Shown here in pieces: positions 25,392 through 33,808 of a stretch of DNA of 64,000 bases (positions are counted from its first letter, which is position 1; every line of letters begins with the position of its first letter). The stretch comes from Echinicola jeungdonensis. GTDB taxonomy: Bacteria; Bacteroidota; Bacteroidia; Cytophagales; Cyclobacteriaceae. The DNA is taken from positions 62,001 through 126,000 of the forward strand of contig NZ_JAUFQT010000001.1 of NCBI RefSeq assembly GCF_030409905.1. Direction: 5' to 3'. A program made the position numbers and the translations under genes. The notes under the pieces are model-generated. The model did no database searches. It had not been told where the DNA came from and worked only from the letters and a program-made list of their open reading frames with translations.

Positions 25392-25994
25392 AATGGTCAG
25401 AAGGTCTCCGGATAGCTGAACCGAATAACTTTCCAAAGAGGATTGGGCTGGCCCGCTTTCCACATTTCCACTGGAGGAAAACTGACTTCCGTGACATGCA
25501 CAGGTAAAGGTATTATTTTGATAACTCCAATTGGTATCACAGCCCTGATGGGTACATACTGAAGTAAGTGCATTGAAATCATTTTCCCCAACTTTTACCA
25601 CCAATACTTGGGCTTCAGCAATTAACAACCATCCTCCAACAATTTTTAAATCAGATTGAATGTTCAAATCAATGGTCACTTGATTTCCATCAATGCTTAT
25701 TCCATCATCATCTGAACCACCATTGTCTGGATTATCATCATTTCCTGTAGAGTCATCCCCAGTATTGCCTCCATTGTCAGGATCGTTATCATTACCGGTG
25801 GAATCATCACCGGGGTTGTCATCTCCTGTTAAATCCGGTTCCATATCATCGCTGTTACTACATCCTGTAAAAAAGGAAAGCCCAAATGTGGATGCCACGC
25901 TAAACAATCCTGATTTATACAAAAAATCCCTGCGGTCTTTGGAAAGTATTCCTGATTTAATGGTTTTTCGCAAGTCCTTTTCTTTATCATCCAT
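25383..25994 (-). CDS. Rieske [2Fe-2S] lipoprotein
   Basis: The 203-residue protein begins with a twin-arginine-like motif (KDRRDFLYKSG), a hydrophobic segment and a lipobox FFTGC. A linker made of two near-identical Asp/Gly/Asn-rich units (GDDSTGN..DPDNGG) follows. The C-terminal domain has both Rieske cluster motifs, CTHQGC and CACHGSQF, with two Cys and two His ligands. The Tat-like motif fits export of a folded Fe-S protein. It is probably an envelope redox carrier with a long flexible tether. No electron-transfer partner gene is adjacent. Confidence 0.9.
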   Translation of the reverse strand: MDDKEKDLRKTIKSGILSKDRRDFLYKSGLFSVASTFGLSFFTGCSNSDDMEPDLTGDDNPGDDSTGNDNDPDNGGNTGDDSTGNDDNPDNGGSDDDGISIDGNQVTIDLNIQSDLKIVGGWLLIAEAQVLVVKVGENDFNALTSVCTHQGCDTNWSYQNNTFTCACHGSQFSSSGNVESGPAQSSLESYSVQLSGDLLTISK

Positions 25995-26044
25995 ACCCGA
26001 AATTTTTATTTTTCATTTTACATTATTACATCCTTAAATATTTC

Positions 26045-26584
26045 CTAAAAATGCCTTCTTTTAAGGATTTCAGAGACAACAATAGACTCCCTAAGATTTT
26101 CGGGATTTCTTAAAAGCTGCTTATACCGGCTAGATTGAGATTCCTTCCTGGTAATATCTTCCACATCACCCAAAATTTTTTCCTCAGAACGCAAATCCAC
26201 CTGATCTTCCAACTTCTTTAACTTCTCCTCACCCTCTTTGTCCTCAGCATGGTAGGTTCCTTCATAATATTTGATTTCAGATGGTTCCTTTTCTTTTTCT
26301 GAATCTTCAGTTGGGTAAAATTCTTTTGGACCGTCTCCGGCTTCCCCTTTTTTTTCCTGAATTTCTTTCTGGCCAGTTTCTTCAAAGTCTTCCTCTCTTT
26401 GCTGTTGCTCCCCTCTTATTTCCTGAAGTAACTCTTCGAAGGATTTTTGCCTTTTTGGAGCTTGCTCTTCCCCATTGGATTCCTCTTCACCATTGCCCTG
26501 TTTATCTCCTTTCTTTTTCACCAAACTGTTAAGGATAAAAAATACAATCGCCAAAATGATATATATAATAGTCCCGCCGTCCAC
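26045..26584 (-). CDS. Hypothetical single-span protein with Glu/Lys-rich tail
   Basis: The 179-residue protein has an N-terminal membrane helix (TIIYIILAIVFFILNSLV) followed by a highly charged, Glu/Lys/Gln-rich cytoplasmic region, likely partly coiled-coil or disordered, and a more conserved-looking C-terminal end (ESIVVSEILKRRHF). I recognise no named domain. It is 50 bp upstream of the Rieske gene on the same strand, so the two may be cotranscribed. Confidence 0.65.
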   Translation of the reverse strand: MDGGTIIYIILAIVFFILNSLVKKKGDKQGNGEEESNGEEQAPKRQKSFEELLQEIRGEQQQREEDFEETGQKEIQEKKGEAGDGPKEFYPTEDSEKEKEPSEIKYYEGTYHAEDKEGEEKLKKLEDQVDLRSEEKILGDVEDITRKESQSSRYKQLLRNPENLRESIVVSEILKRRHF

Positions 26585-27162
26585 TTTTTAATTTAGGTTA
26601 ATTTCAACCAAGTTAATAAAATTTTCCTCTCAGTAATAAAGATTACCAGATCATTATTTCATAATAATTTATCACTATTACATCATTATAATAAAAACTT
26701 ACACGTAACTGATTTAAAAAAAACAAAACATTATAATGGAGAAAACTTTGATTATCATTAAATCTTGCTGGAAATTTTTAAGCTTGTTTTTTCTTTAAAA
26801 ATGCTCTTTTTATGTTCGGGGAAGGCCATTACCGAAATGGGTTTTATAGGATGAAACTTGAGGAATTTAGAAACAGAAAGGAAGCCCAAATCACCGTATC
26901 GATTCCAGGGGTAAACTTTGATGGATGAAGGTACTTTTGTAAAATATTCCAAAACGAAAAAAAATCTCAGGACCAATGAAGTTTTATGTAGAAAGCATAA
27001 TAAATAACTTGGGATTTATGCATAAAACACAAAAACAAAAATCTCCCAAACAATAGCCAATCCCCAAATTCATTTCAACCGGTTCAAATCTCCGACTTGG
27101 ACTCAAATTTTTTAATGAATGTGGATTTTAAAAATCAATATTAAATGCAACTCCCTACCCCA
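26585..27162. other. Gene-free stretch upstream of smc
   Basis: About 580 bp, very AT-rich at its left end. A 72-codon minus-strand reading frame (26758-26976) has no recognisable domain and no clear start signal, so I do not call it. I see no RNA gene. Confidence 0.5.
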
Positions 27163-27193
27163 TTTGCTTATTACCTTGATCTGATTAATTTTG
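27163..27193 (+). promoter_or_regulatory. smc promoter, Bacteroidota type
   Basis: TTTG at 27163-27166, a 19-bp spacer, and TAATTTTG at 27186-27193, an exact fit to TAnnTTTG. The expected start site is about 7 bp further on, giving a short leader before the smc ATG at 27223. Confidence 0.65.
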
Positions 27194-27222
27194 TTTGTCT
27201 TTAATCCATCAACCAACGCTAC

Positions 27223-30200
27223 ATGCAGCTTACCAAGCTTGAAATAAAAGGGTTTAAAAGTTTTGGTGATAAGGTCACCATCCATTTTGACCGGGGAATT
27301 ACAGGAATTGTTGGGCCCAACGGCTGTGGTAAGTCCAATGTAGTAGATGCTATCCGCTGGGTTTTAGGGGAGCAAAAAACCCGCATGCTGCGTTCCGATA
27401 AAATGGAAAATGTCATTTTTAATGGCACCAAAAACCGGAAGCCCACCAATTTGGCAGAGGTTTCCCTGACTTTTGAAAATACCAAAAACCTTCTCCCCAC
27501 TGAATACACCCATGTAACTGTAACCAGAAGATATTACCGAACTGGTGAAAGTGAGTACCTGCTCAATGGAATTGTCTGCAGGCTAAAGGATATCAATAAC
27601 CTGTTTATGGACACAGGTATCCAATCCAACAGCTATGCGATTATCGAACTTAAAATGATCGATGAACTCCTTAATGACAAAAACAACTCCAGAAGGGACT
27701 TATTCGAGGAAGCTGCCGGGATTTCCAAATTTAAAACCCGTAAAAAAGAAACCCTCAAAAAGCTGGAAGACACCGATGCGGATCTGGAACGGGTGGAGGA
27801 CCTCCTTTATGAAATTGAAAAGAACCTAAAATCACTGGAAAAACAGGCAAAACAGGCCTCGAAATATTTTGAAATAAAAAAAGGATATAAGGAATCAAGC
27901 ATTGCACTGGCCAAAAAAAGCGTAAAAGCCCATACGGACAATCTGATACAGGTCAATGAAAAGGTCAATGCAGAAAATGACCGAAAACTCCAGCTGAATA
28001 ACCAGATTTATGAAAAAGAAGCTGTTTTGGAAAAGACCAAAGCAGAACTGATCCATAAAGAAAAACTACTCGCTTCCAGGCAAAAAACTTTAAATGAACA
28101 TGTAAATAACATCAGGCAGTTTGAAAGCGAGAAAAAAATAAAAAATGAAAGGTTACGGTTTTTGGAAGACCGTTCTCAAAAACTGCGGGAACAAATAGAT
28201 CAGGACAGAAAATCTAATGATCGTGCTGGATTCAGTATTCGCTCCCTGGAACAGGAAAAGGAGGTTGCAGAAAAACTGTTGGCTGAAAAGGAACTGACCG
28301 TTGATAACCTAAAGGCTGATTATGAGGAGCAAAAATCCGCCCATGCCATCCTTCAGGAAAGGCAAAAAGTAATGAGCAAGGATTTTTCCTCCAAAAAAGA
28401 CACCATCTACCAATTAGCCAAGGAACTGGAAATCAAACAGATTCAACTTTCCTCTCTGAAACAAGAACTGGAAAAGACCACTTCCGATGATGATAACCAG
28501 GAAGCCAATCTTGCTGATTTTGAGGAAAAAATGGTAATTCTTAAGGGTGAATTGGATCAAAAAACAGAAGAATTAACCAGATTAAAAGGAAAAGAGGAAG
28601 ATCAAAATCACAAAATTGAGGAATCCAACCATACTATTGAACTGATCCGTGAAGAGGTCACCCAATTGGGAAGAAAATTGGATGCCAAGCAAAATGAATT
28701 CAACCTGACAAAATCCCTGGTGGAAAACCTGGAGGGATTTCCTGAAGCTATAAAGTTCCTGAAAAAAAATGCGGATTGGGGTAAGGACACCCCGTTACTT
28801 TCGGATATATTGACCACTGGGGAAAATTACCGGGTGAGCATTGAAAACTATTTAGAAAGCTACATGAACTATTATGTAGTGGACACGGAAGCCCAGGCCA
28901 TAGCTGCTGTGAATTTGTTGAGCGATGCTGCCAGAGGGAAAGCCAATTTTTTTGTCCTGGAGCATTTTGAACGCTTCCAACCCGCTCAAACCAAACTTTT
29001 CTCCAATGCCATTGCAGCCACCGAAATTATCGAATATGATGAAAAATACGCCAAGCTGATCAGTTACGTCCTGGATGGGGTTTACATTGTCAATGGAGAG
29101 ATCAAAGATGTACCCCATGACAATGATGCAGTTTTCATTACCGAAAGCGGAAAATTTACCAAAAGGAAATTCAGCATTTCAGGGGGCTCGGTAGGCTTAT
29201 TTGAAGGAAAAAGAATTGGCCGGGCCAAAAACCTGGAAAAGCTGGAATTTGAAATCAAAGAGCTGAACAAAAAAGTCAGCAGCACCCGCTCCAATTTGGA
29301 CAAAAATGTTTCCGAACTGATGAAACTTAAGGAAGTTTCCTATAAAAAAGACATTGAAGGGCTTCAAAGTGAAATCAATGAGGTCAACCAGCAGTTTATT
29401 TCCATCCGGACCAAAAAGGAGCAATTGGCAGAAATGCTTTCCTCCAATGCCAATAAAAGGGAAGATATCCTTGAAAAAATTGAAAGCCTTACGGAAGAAC
29501 TTCAAGAAATCGGCCCTAAACTGGATGAAGAAAAATCAGGATTTGAAGGTTTGGAACAGGAATTGGAAATCATCAATGACCAATTACTGGAAGAAGAAGA
29601 AAGCCTTTCGGTAAAATCAAGTTCTTACAATCAGGAAAACATACAATATCACCAACACCTCAATAAGGTGGATAGTCTGGAACAAGAAATTTCCTTCAAA
29701 AAAAGTGCTTTTGAAAGCAGCAAGGAAAGGATCGAAAAATCCCAATCTGAGCTTTCCAATATTGACCAGGAAATTAAATCATTGTTGGACAATAATGAAA
29801 TTAAAGATGATGAACTGATTGAGTTATATACTGAAAAGGAAACCATTGAATCAGGAGTAACAGAAGCAGAAAAAGAATATTATGCAGCCCGGGGTGATAT
29901 TGATGAAATAGAGAAACAAGTAAGGGAGCTCCAAAAAAGCAAGGAAGGGATCGACACTATTATCATGCAATTCCAGGAAACCCTCAACGAAATCAAACTC
30001 AAACTCAGCAGCATGAAAGAGCGCTTGAGTGTTGAATTTGAAATTAACCTGGATGCATTGATGGAAGAGGAACCTGAAGTGGACCCTTTATTTGAAGAAA
30101 AGGATGAACAACAAATCCGTTCAGAGGTAGAAAAGGCCAAACAGAAATTAGAAAAAATCGGACCTATCAACCCAATGGCTATGGAGGCTTATGATGAAAT

Positions 30201-30777
30201 CAAGGAACGGCACACCTTTATCACCGAACAAAGGGATGACCTGAACAAAGCAAAAAATTCCCTTACTGACACCATTAAAGAAATTGACCAGGTCGCCAAG
30301 GAAACCTTTCTGGAAGCTTTTGATCAGATCAAAACCAACTTTGTACGGGTATTTCGGTCATTATTTACCGCAGAGGATGATTGTGATCTAAAACTGACAA
30401 ATCCAGAGAGCCCCTTGGATAGCAGCATTGAAATTATGGCCAAACCAAAAGGAAAAAGACCGCTGACCATTAACCAGCTTTCCGGAGGGGAAAAGACCCT
30501 AACAGCAACCTCCCTCCTATTTGCCATTTACCTGCTTAAGCCTGCTCCTTTCTGTATCTTTGATGAAGTAGATGCCCCATTAGATGATGCCAATATTGAC
30601 AAGTTTAACCAAATCATTCAGAAATTCTCCGAAGAATCCCAGTTCATCATCGTCACCCATAACAAAAGAACCATGGCCAGCACCGATATCATTTACGGAA
30701 TTACCATGATCGAAGCAGGTGTTTCCAGAGTGGTTCCGGTGGATTTAAGGGAATTGGTAGATATTACCGAGGAATAA
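27223..30777 (+). CDS. smc: Chromosome segregation ATPase SMC
   Basis: The 1184-residue protein has the full SMC layout. It has an N-terminal Walker A (GPNGCGKSNVVDAIRWVLGE), a long coiled coil, a hinge around residues 505-640 (ADWGKDTPLLSDILTTGENY onwards), a second coiled coil, and a C-terminal head with the signature LSGGEKTLTATSLLFA and Walker B CIFDEVDAPLDDANI. It organises and compacts the chromosome with ScpA and ScpB, not encoded nearby. It has its own promoter and is followed by no co-directional gene. Confidence 0.97.
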   Translation: MQLTKLEIKGFKSFGDKVTIHFDRGITGIVGPNGCGKSNVVDAIRWVLGEQKTRMLRSDKMENVIFNGTKNRKPTNLAEVSLTFENTKNLLPTEYTHVTVTRRYYRTGESEYLLNGIVCRLKDINNLFMDTGIQSNSYAIIELKMIDELLNDKNNSRRDLFEEAAGISKFKTRKKETLKKLEDTDADLERVEDLLYEIEKNLKSLEKQAKQASKYFEIKKGYKESSIALAKKSVKAHTDNLIQVNEKVNAENDRKLQLNNQIYEKEAVLEKTKAELIHKEKLLASRQKTLNEHVNNIRQFESEKKIKNERLRFLEDRSQKLREQIDQDRKSNDRAGFSIRSLEQEKEVAEKLLAEKELTVDNLKADYEEQKSAHAILQERQKVMSKDFSSKKDTIYQLAKELEIKQIQLSSLKQELEKTTSDDDNQEANLADFEEKMVILKGELDQKTEELTRLKGKEEDQNHKIEESNHTIELIREEVTQLGRKLDAKQNEFNLTKSLVENLEGFPEAIKFLKKNADWGKDTPLLSDILTTGENYRVSIENYLESYMNYYVVDTEAQAIAAVNLLSDAARGKANFFVLEHFERFQPAQTKLFSNAIAATEIIEYDEKYAKLISYVLDGVYIVNGEIKDVPHDNDAVFITESGKFTKRKFSISGGSVGLFEGKRIGRAKNLEKLEFEIKELNKKVSSTRSNLDKNVSELMKLKEVSYKKDIEGLQSEINEVNQQFISIRTKKEQLAEMLSSNANKREDILEKIESLTEELQEIGPKLDEEKSGFEGLEQELEIINDQLLEEEESLSVKSSSYNQENIQYHQHLNKVDSLEQEISFKKSAFESSKERIEKSQSELSNIDQEIKSLLDNNEIKDDELIELYTEKETIESGVTEAEKEYYAARGDIDEIEKQVRELQKSKEGIDTIIMQFQETLNEIKLKLSSMKERLSVEFEINLDALMEEEPEVDPLFEEKDEQQIRSEVEKAKQKLEKIGPINPMAMEAYDEIKERHTFITEQRDDLNKAKNSLTDTIKEIDQVAKETFLEAFDQIKTNFVRVFRSLFTAEDDCDLKLTNPESPLDSSIEIMAKPKGKRPLTINQLSGGEKTLTATSLLFAIYLLKPAPFCIFDEVDAPLDDANIDKFNQIIQKFSEESQFIIVTHNKRTMASTDIIYGITMIEAGVSRVVPVDLRELVDITEE

Positions 30778-31082
30778 TTTTCTATTTTAGGAGCTTGGAA
30801 GGATTTTAATAATTGAATGTATTGGTAATTCTATTTTTCGAGAAAAGATATTTTTAATAAAATCTTACCCAAGTGGGGTGAAATAAGAAAACTCAAAGAA
30901 AACCGTAAGAAAGATAATCTATTCTTTTTTAGGTTCGGCAGCTATTAAGATTCTACTTCCAACACTTTTCCGCTAAAATCCAAACACTCATATTCTAAGT
31001 AAATGGAAGTGCTAAGCTAAGTATTCAAATGAGCTCTCCAAGATTGCAAATCCTATTTATTGGGAATTCTGAAATGCAAATC
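30778..31082. other. Gene-free stretch after smc
   Basis: About 300 bp without a plausible reading frame. The right end runs into the repeated unit that carries the tRNA-like gene. No clear terminator for smc was found. Confidence 0.45.
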
Positions 31083-31153
31083 CCGAATAGCTGAAACCTC
31101 AAAAAAATCTATCTATGTGCCCCAAATCCCCATAAGGTTTACAAATCAGGCAC

Positions 31154-31184
31154 AAAAAAAGCTATGAACAGAACCCATAGCTTT
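31154..31184 (-). terminator. Terminator of tRNA-like gene, copy 1
   Basis: On the minus strand AAAGCTATG and CATAGCTTT flank a short loop and are followed by seven T. The same hairpin follows copy 2. Confidence 0.88.
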
Positions 31185-31215
31185 AGTCAATTAACAATAA
31201 ACCCAAAATAACCTG

Positions 31216-31339
31216 CTGTAGGGGAAGGATTCGAACCTCCACAGGGCAGTTAGGCAAAACACGAGCTCGATATTTGCTTTGTCCTGGATTCCCCACCTCT
31301 GAGACAGAGAGGCATGTCTGCCAGTTTCAACACCCTACA
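31216..31339 (-). tRNA. tRNA-like gene, anticodon GUC, 55-nt variable region (copy 1)
   Basis: The 124-nt body reads as a tRNA with a very long variable arm. TGTAGGG pairs with CCCTACA (7 bp; the preceding C could pair with G73 for an eighth). The anticodon stem CCTCT/AGAGG is perfect around loop CTGTCTC, anticodon GUC at 31303-31305. The T arm GGAGG-TTCGAAT-CCTTC is canonical. The D loop has the conserved GG (AACTGGCAGAC, as in tRNA-Leu), but the D stem is weak. G34, U35, C36, C38 and G73 are the known bacterial AspRS identity bases; U37 is unusual. CCA is not encoded. The variable region (31241-31295) contains GGGG/CCCT and GCAAA/TTTGC stems. The gene has its own promoter, leader hairpin and terminator. 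Confidence 0.6.
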
Positions 31340-31380
31340 GTATGCAAGCTTTTAAGCGCTTTTCGCTTTGCTTTATATTA

Positions 31381-31412
31381 CAAATGTAATACAGGCTTAC
31401 TTACGTTACAAA
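31381..31412 (-). promoter_or_regulatory. Promoter of tRNA-like gene, copy 1
   Basis: On the minus strand TTTG (31412-31409), a 20-bp spacer and TACATTTG (31388-31381) fit the Bacteroidota consensus. Spacing equals that of copy 2. The leader that follows folds into nested AAGC/GCTT and AAGCG/CGCTT hairpins before the tRNA-like body. Confidence 0.75.
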
Positions 31413-31550
31413 TATAACAACAAATAAATTTATTTTTTACAGTATTCGTAATAATATAAGCAGAAAAACACAATAAAATCAATACATCAATTTCAAAACA
31501 GCCTCTAATTATCTTTTCAATAATAGCTCAGACCACTATTTATCAAGGCT

Positions 31551-32261
31551 TTAACATTCGCTGTCTGGGCCACAGGATTTCCCCTCTTCTTCAGGAGAAA
31601 AAGCCAAACCATCCTTTACGGATTGTTCATAAGATTTCCAGGCCGATTCAAGGGCTTGGGTAAAAGTTTCTTTAGGCTGGGCACCTGAAACACCATATTT
31701 TTGATCCATAACAAAAAACGGGACCCCTCTAACCCCAAGTTGCTGGGATTCATAGACATCATGTTTCACAGCCATTTCAAAATCAACAGAACTAAGAGCC
31801 TCCTTGGCTTTTTCGGTATCCAACCCAACCTCTTTGGCTAAACCTATCAAAGATTCCTCATCATCAATATTGGCACCTTCAGTAAAATAAGCATAAAACA
31901 ACCTTTCTTTCATCTCATCACCCTTTCCGGACAGTTTTGCAAACTGCAATAGTCTATGTGCAACTTTAGGATTGGCCACAACCACTTTATCAAAATCATA
32001 ATCCAAGCCCTCTTCCTTAGCCATTTCAGCCACATGGTTACCGGCTTCCCTGGCTTCTTCCACACTCATCCCTTTAGTTTCAGCCAAATATTGGGCAATG
32101 TTCATTACCGGATCAGTTTTCATATCAGGGTTCAACAAAAAGCTTTTCCATTCCACTTCAACCTTATTTTTGTGTGGAAATTCCTCTAAAGCAGCTTCCA
32201 ATCTGCGTTTGCCTATATAGCAAAATGGACACATGATGTCCGACCAAATTTCTATTTTCAT
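31551..32261 (-). CDS. DsbA-family oxidoreductase, FrnE-like
   Basis: The 236-residue protein has no signal peptide and starts KIEIWSDIMCPFCYIGKRRLE. The CPFC active site, the EWKSFLLNPDM segment, and the cis-Pro loop GVRGVPFFVMD fit FrnE-type thiol oxidoreductases, cytosolic relatives of DsbA. The C-terminus (EEEGKSCGPDSEC) carries two Cys that might resolve the active-site disulfide. The partner is unknown. Confidence 0.9.
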   Translation of the reverse strand: MKIEIWSDIMCPFCYIGKRRLEAALEEFPHKNKVEVEWKSFLLNPDMKTDPVMNIAQYLAETKGMSVEEAREAGNHVAEMAKEEGLDYDFDKVVVANPKVAHRLLQFAKLSGKGDEMKERLFYAYFTEGANIDDEESLIGLAKEVGLDTEKAKEALSSVDFEMAVKHDVYESQQLGVRGVPFFVMDQKYGVSGAQPKETFTQALESAWKSYEQSVKDGLAFSPEEEGKSCGPDSEC

Positions 32262-32304
32262 ATGATTTTTAATTATCTTACCTGATCAAACAAATACAGG
32301 AAAT

Positions 32305-32478
32305 TTGAGTTCAAAAGTAAAACAAAAAACCAAGGAATGTCCTTCCTGTGCCATGGAAGTTGACGAAAAAGCCAAAGTATGCCCTATCTGTCAATATGAA
32401 TTTCCCCAAAGGAATCCCATTTACCAATGGGTAGCTATCCTTCTGGTGATAGCGTTTATTATTATGCTGATATTATAG
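32305..32478 (+). CDS. Small zinc-ribbon protein with C-terminal membrane helix
   Basis: A 57-residue reading frame, read from TTG at 32305 with AGGAAA seven bases upstream; no ATG is available in frame. It encodes a zinc ribbon (KECPSCAMEVDEKAKVCPIC, two CPxC pairs) and then one tail-anchor-like helix (WVAILLVIAFIIMLIL). The frame ends 2 bp before a terminator hairpin. Zinc-ribbon/helix microproteins are common but functionally obscure. The start codon is uncertain. Confidence 0.65.
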   Translation: MSSKVKQKTKECPSCAMEVDEKAKVCPICQYEFPQRNPIYQWVAILLVIAFIIMLIL

Positions 32479-32520
32479 AAAAAGCTGGGCCAGCTTTTCC
32501 ACCAGGGCCAGCTTTTTCCA
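32478..32520 (+). terminator. Terminator of the zinc-ribbon gene
   Basis: AAAAAGCTGG pairs with the later CCAGCTTTTT, giving a GC-rich stem followed by T. An internal copy of CCAGCTTTT offers an alternative pairing. Confidence 0.65.
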
Positions 32521-32544
32521 AACTATTAATTCTCAAAAAGGAGA

Positions 32545-32754
32545 CCAAACAGCCCCTTACCTTATATATCTCCAAGTGCTCCTTAAGGGATTCCACAGCT
32601 TCCAGGTGGTTGATGGCCTCCAAATGTTCACGCATGGATTTTCCCCCAATGGTGGTCCCCCATGGACTACTAAATGGGTTTCTTGGAAAGTCCAGGTGTT
32701 CCCCTCAATGTGATTGCTTTCAAAGGTTTAAGCCACCTTAAAATACTCCTTCAT
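32545..32754 (-). pseudogene. Decayed Fic-family gene, N-terminal fragment
   Basis: Read from ATG at 32754, the translation begins MKEYFKVA, a TAA stop, then TFESNHIEGNTWTFQETHLV, which is the Fic N-terminal motif (SNxIEGNTxTxxET). A frameshift follows, after which another frame gives TIGGKSMREHLEAINHLEAV, the next conserved Fic segment. Homology then ends near 32545, before any catalytic HPFxxGNGR. The ATG overlaps the TGA of the upstream HTH remnant by 4 bp, as in antitoxin-toxin operons. Fic proteins transfer AMP to target proteins; this copy cannot be active. Confidence 0.75.
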
Positions 32755-33160
32755 TTTTTGGACTTGTGTAGTTCCAAGAGGCGGTTTCTTTGCCAATTTT
32801 TTTTTACATCAATTTGTCTAAGTTTATCAAGGACATCACCTGGGATTTTGTGCATGACCATAGCTTTTTTACTGTCCAGGTACTCCACCCTGCATTCTGC
32901 TAAAGCCAAGATCACCGCAGCATCTACCTCCTACTCCACCAACTTAAGCACTTTTTCAGCCAGCCAAGGCTTCCGTAATTCATCATTAGGAACCTGATAA
33001 GCCTCTGCCAAGTCTTTTAGGTTCTACTCGGAAGGAAGCCGCTTTTCCCCTTCAAATTTACTGATCTAACCTTCATCCACACCAGAAAGCTTTACCGGTT
33101 CCACAATGGTAAGCCCTCTTCTTTCTCTAGCATTCAATAAAGCTTCAATAAGTTTCATGA
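32751..33160 (-). pseudogene. Decayed XRE-type HTH regulator (putative antitoxin)
   Basis: Starting at ATG 33160 the frame gives MKLIEALLNARER; an extra base in an A-rich stretch near 33117 then shifts it. The continuing frame reads RGLTIVEPVKLSGVDEG, ISKFEGEKRLPSE, NLKDLAEAYQVPNDEL and AVILALAECRVEYLDSKKAM, split by three TAG stops. This is the pattern of an XRE helix-turn-helix protein (ISKFE, LPSxxxLxxLAxA). It directly precedes the Fic remnant and was probably its antitoxin or regulator. It is clearly non-functional. Confidence 0.72.
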
Positions 33161-33500
33161 CCTATTTGACTTTTTATTTATTGAAATTCTTAATCAATTT
33201 TAAAACAATAGAAAGCAAACACCTGATTTTCAACCCATTTACCTCTCTTTTCCCATTTAAAATTAAGAGGATTTGAACAATACAGGTAATCATCTTAAAA
33301 AAAGCCTAACCGGGGCTTTTCCATTAAGAAGATATGATCGAGAACAACATTATTAATGTTAATTCAATCAAATGAATTTGTGTTTACTTCTCTAAGGAGG
33401 GTAGTTCAGTGGAAGCCAGGTGCAAATTCTTGGACTATTTCTGAATTCTTGAAATTGAAGATACATTTGCGGGTATACATAAAAAATTAAACCTAAATAT
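33161..33500. other. Gene-free stretch upstream of the arginine leader
   Basis: About 340 bp, AT-rich, with no plausible reading frame or RNA gene. A short AAAAGCC...GGGGCTTTTC-like repeat around 33298-33320 might be a weak terminator-type hairpin. Confidence 0.4.
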
Positions 33501-33532
33501 TTTGTAATTCTTCCCATAACTTTTAATATTTG
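33501..33532 (+). promoter_or_regulatory. Candidate promoter of the arginine operon
   Basis: TTTG at 33501-33504, a 20-bp spacer and AATATTTG at 33525-33532, one base off TAnnTTTG. A start site near 33539 would leave a leader of about 270 nt before the first arginine gene. Confidence 0.45.
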
Positions 33533-33547
33533 TACCTCTAAATCGAA

Positions 33548-33802
33548 ATGAGCCACTTGATCAACATAGCATCACAAAATTTTGGAATGGACATTTTATC
33601 CGTTAACAGTATTGCTATGCCTATTTTTTCACCAAGGAAGGATTTTAGGAACCTTTTCAGGGCTTAGTCCCTGTTATATTTTATGATGTCCTACGTGGAT
33701 ATTGCACCTAACTTTCAATTAAACTTCTTAAAATCACATTGGAGCCCAAAATTGGCCTATTTAATGGTATACGCAGCCAATTTCTGCTCCGTCGACCCGT
33801 AA
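33548..33802 (+). other. Leader ORF interrupted by TAG, upstream of the arginine operon
   Basis: From ATG 33548 a frame runs 39 codons to a TAG (33665), then stays open in the same frame for 44 more codons to TAA (33800), 6 bp before the acetyltransferase ATG. The first part ends SPRKDFRNLFRA, with three Arg codons, all AGG, in its last 11 codons. The TAG sits in the loop of a CAGGG/CCCTG hairpin (33658-33673) followed by TTATATTTT. This could be an arginine-sensing leader peptide with an attenuator, or the remnant of a broken 84-residue gene. The translation matches no family I know. Confidence 0.4.
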
Positions 33803-33808
33803 AAGAAC

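Larger units (their letters stand above)
31083..31415 (-). repeat. Inverted long repeat, copy 1 (tRNA-like unit)
   Basis: The segment is similar, in reverse orientation, to 54871-55196. Similarity runs from the promoter through the leader, tRNA-like body and terminator to a short AGCTATTCGG tail. It is near-identical over the transcribed part and weaker in the promoter spacer and distal tail. The two copies are 23.5 kb apart, with the arginine cluster between them. Confidence 0.85.

Noticed and set aside
26758..26976. 72-codon minus-strand frame upstream of smc
   Set aside because: No recognisable domain or start signal; the stretch is AT-rich spacer.
31216..31339. tmRNA or ordinary tRNA-Leu as explanation for the tRNA-like genes
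   Set aside because: There is no tag reading frame or pseudoknot set and the RNA has a full anticodon arm, against tmRNA. The anticodon is GUC and the variable region far too long for tRNA-Leu.
32427..32997. Plus-strand frames across the HTH-Fic remnant
   Set aside because: They are antisense to clear homology on the minus strand.
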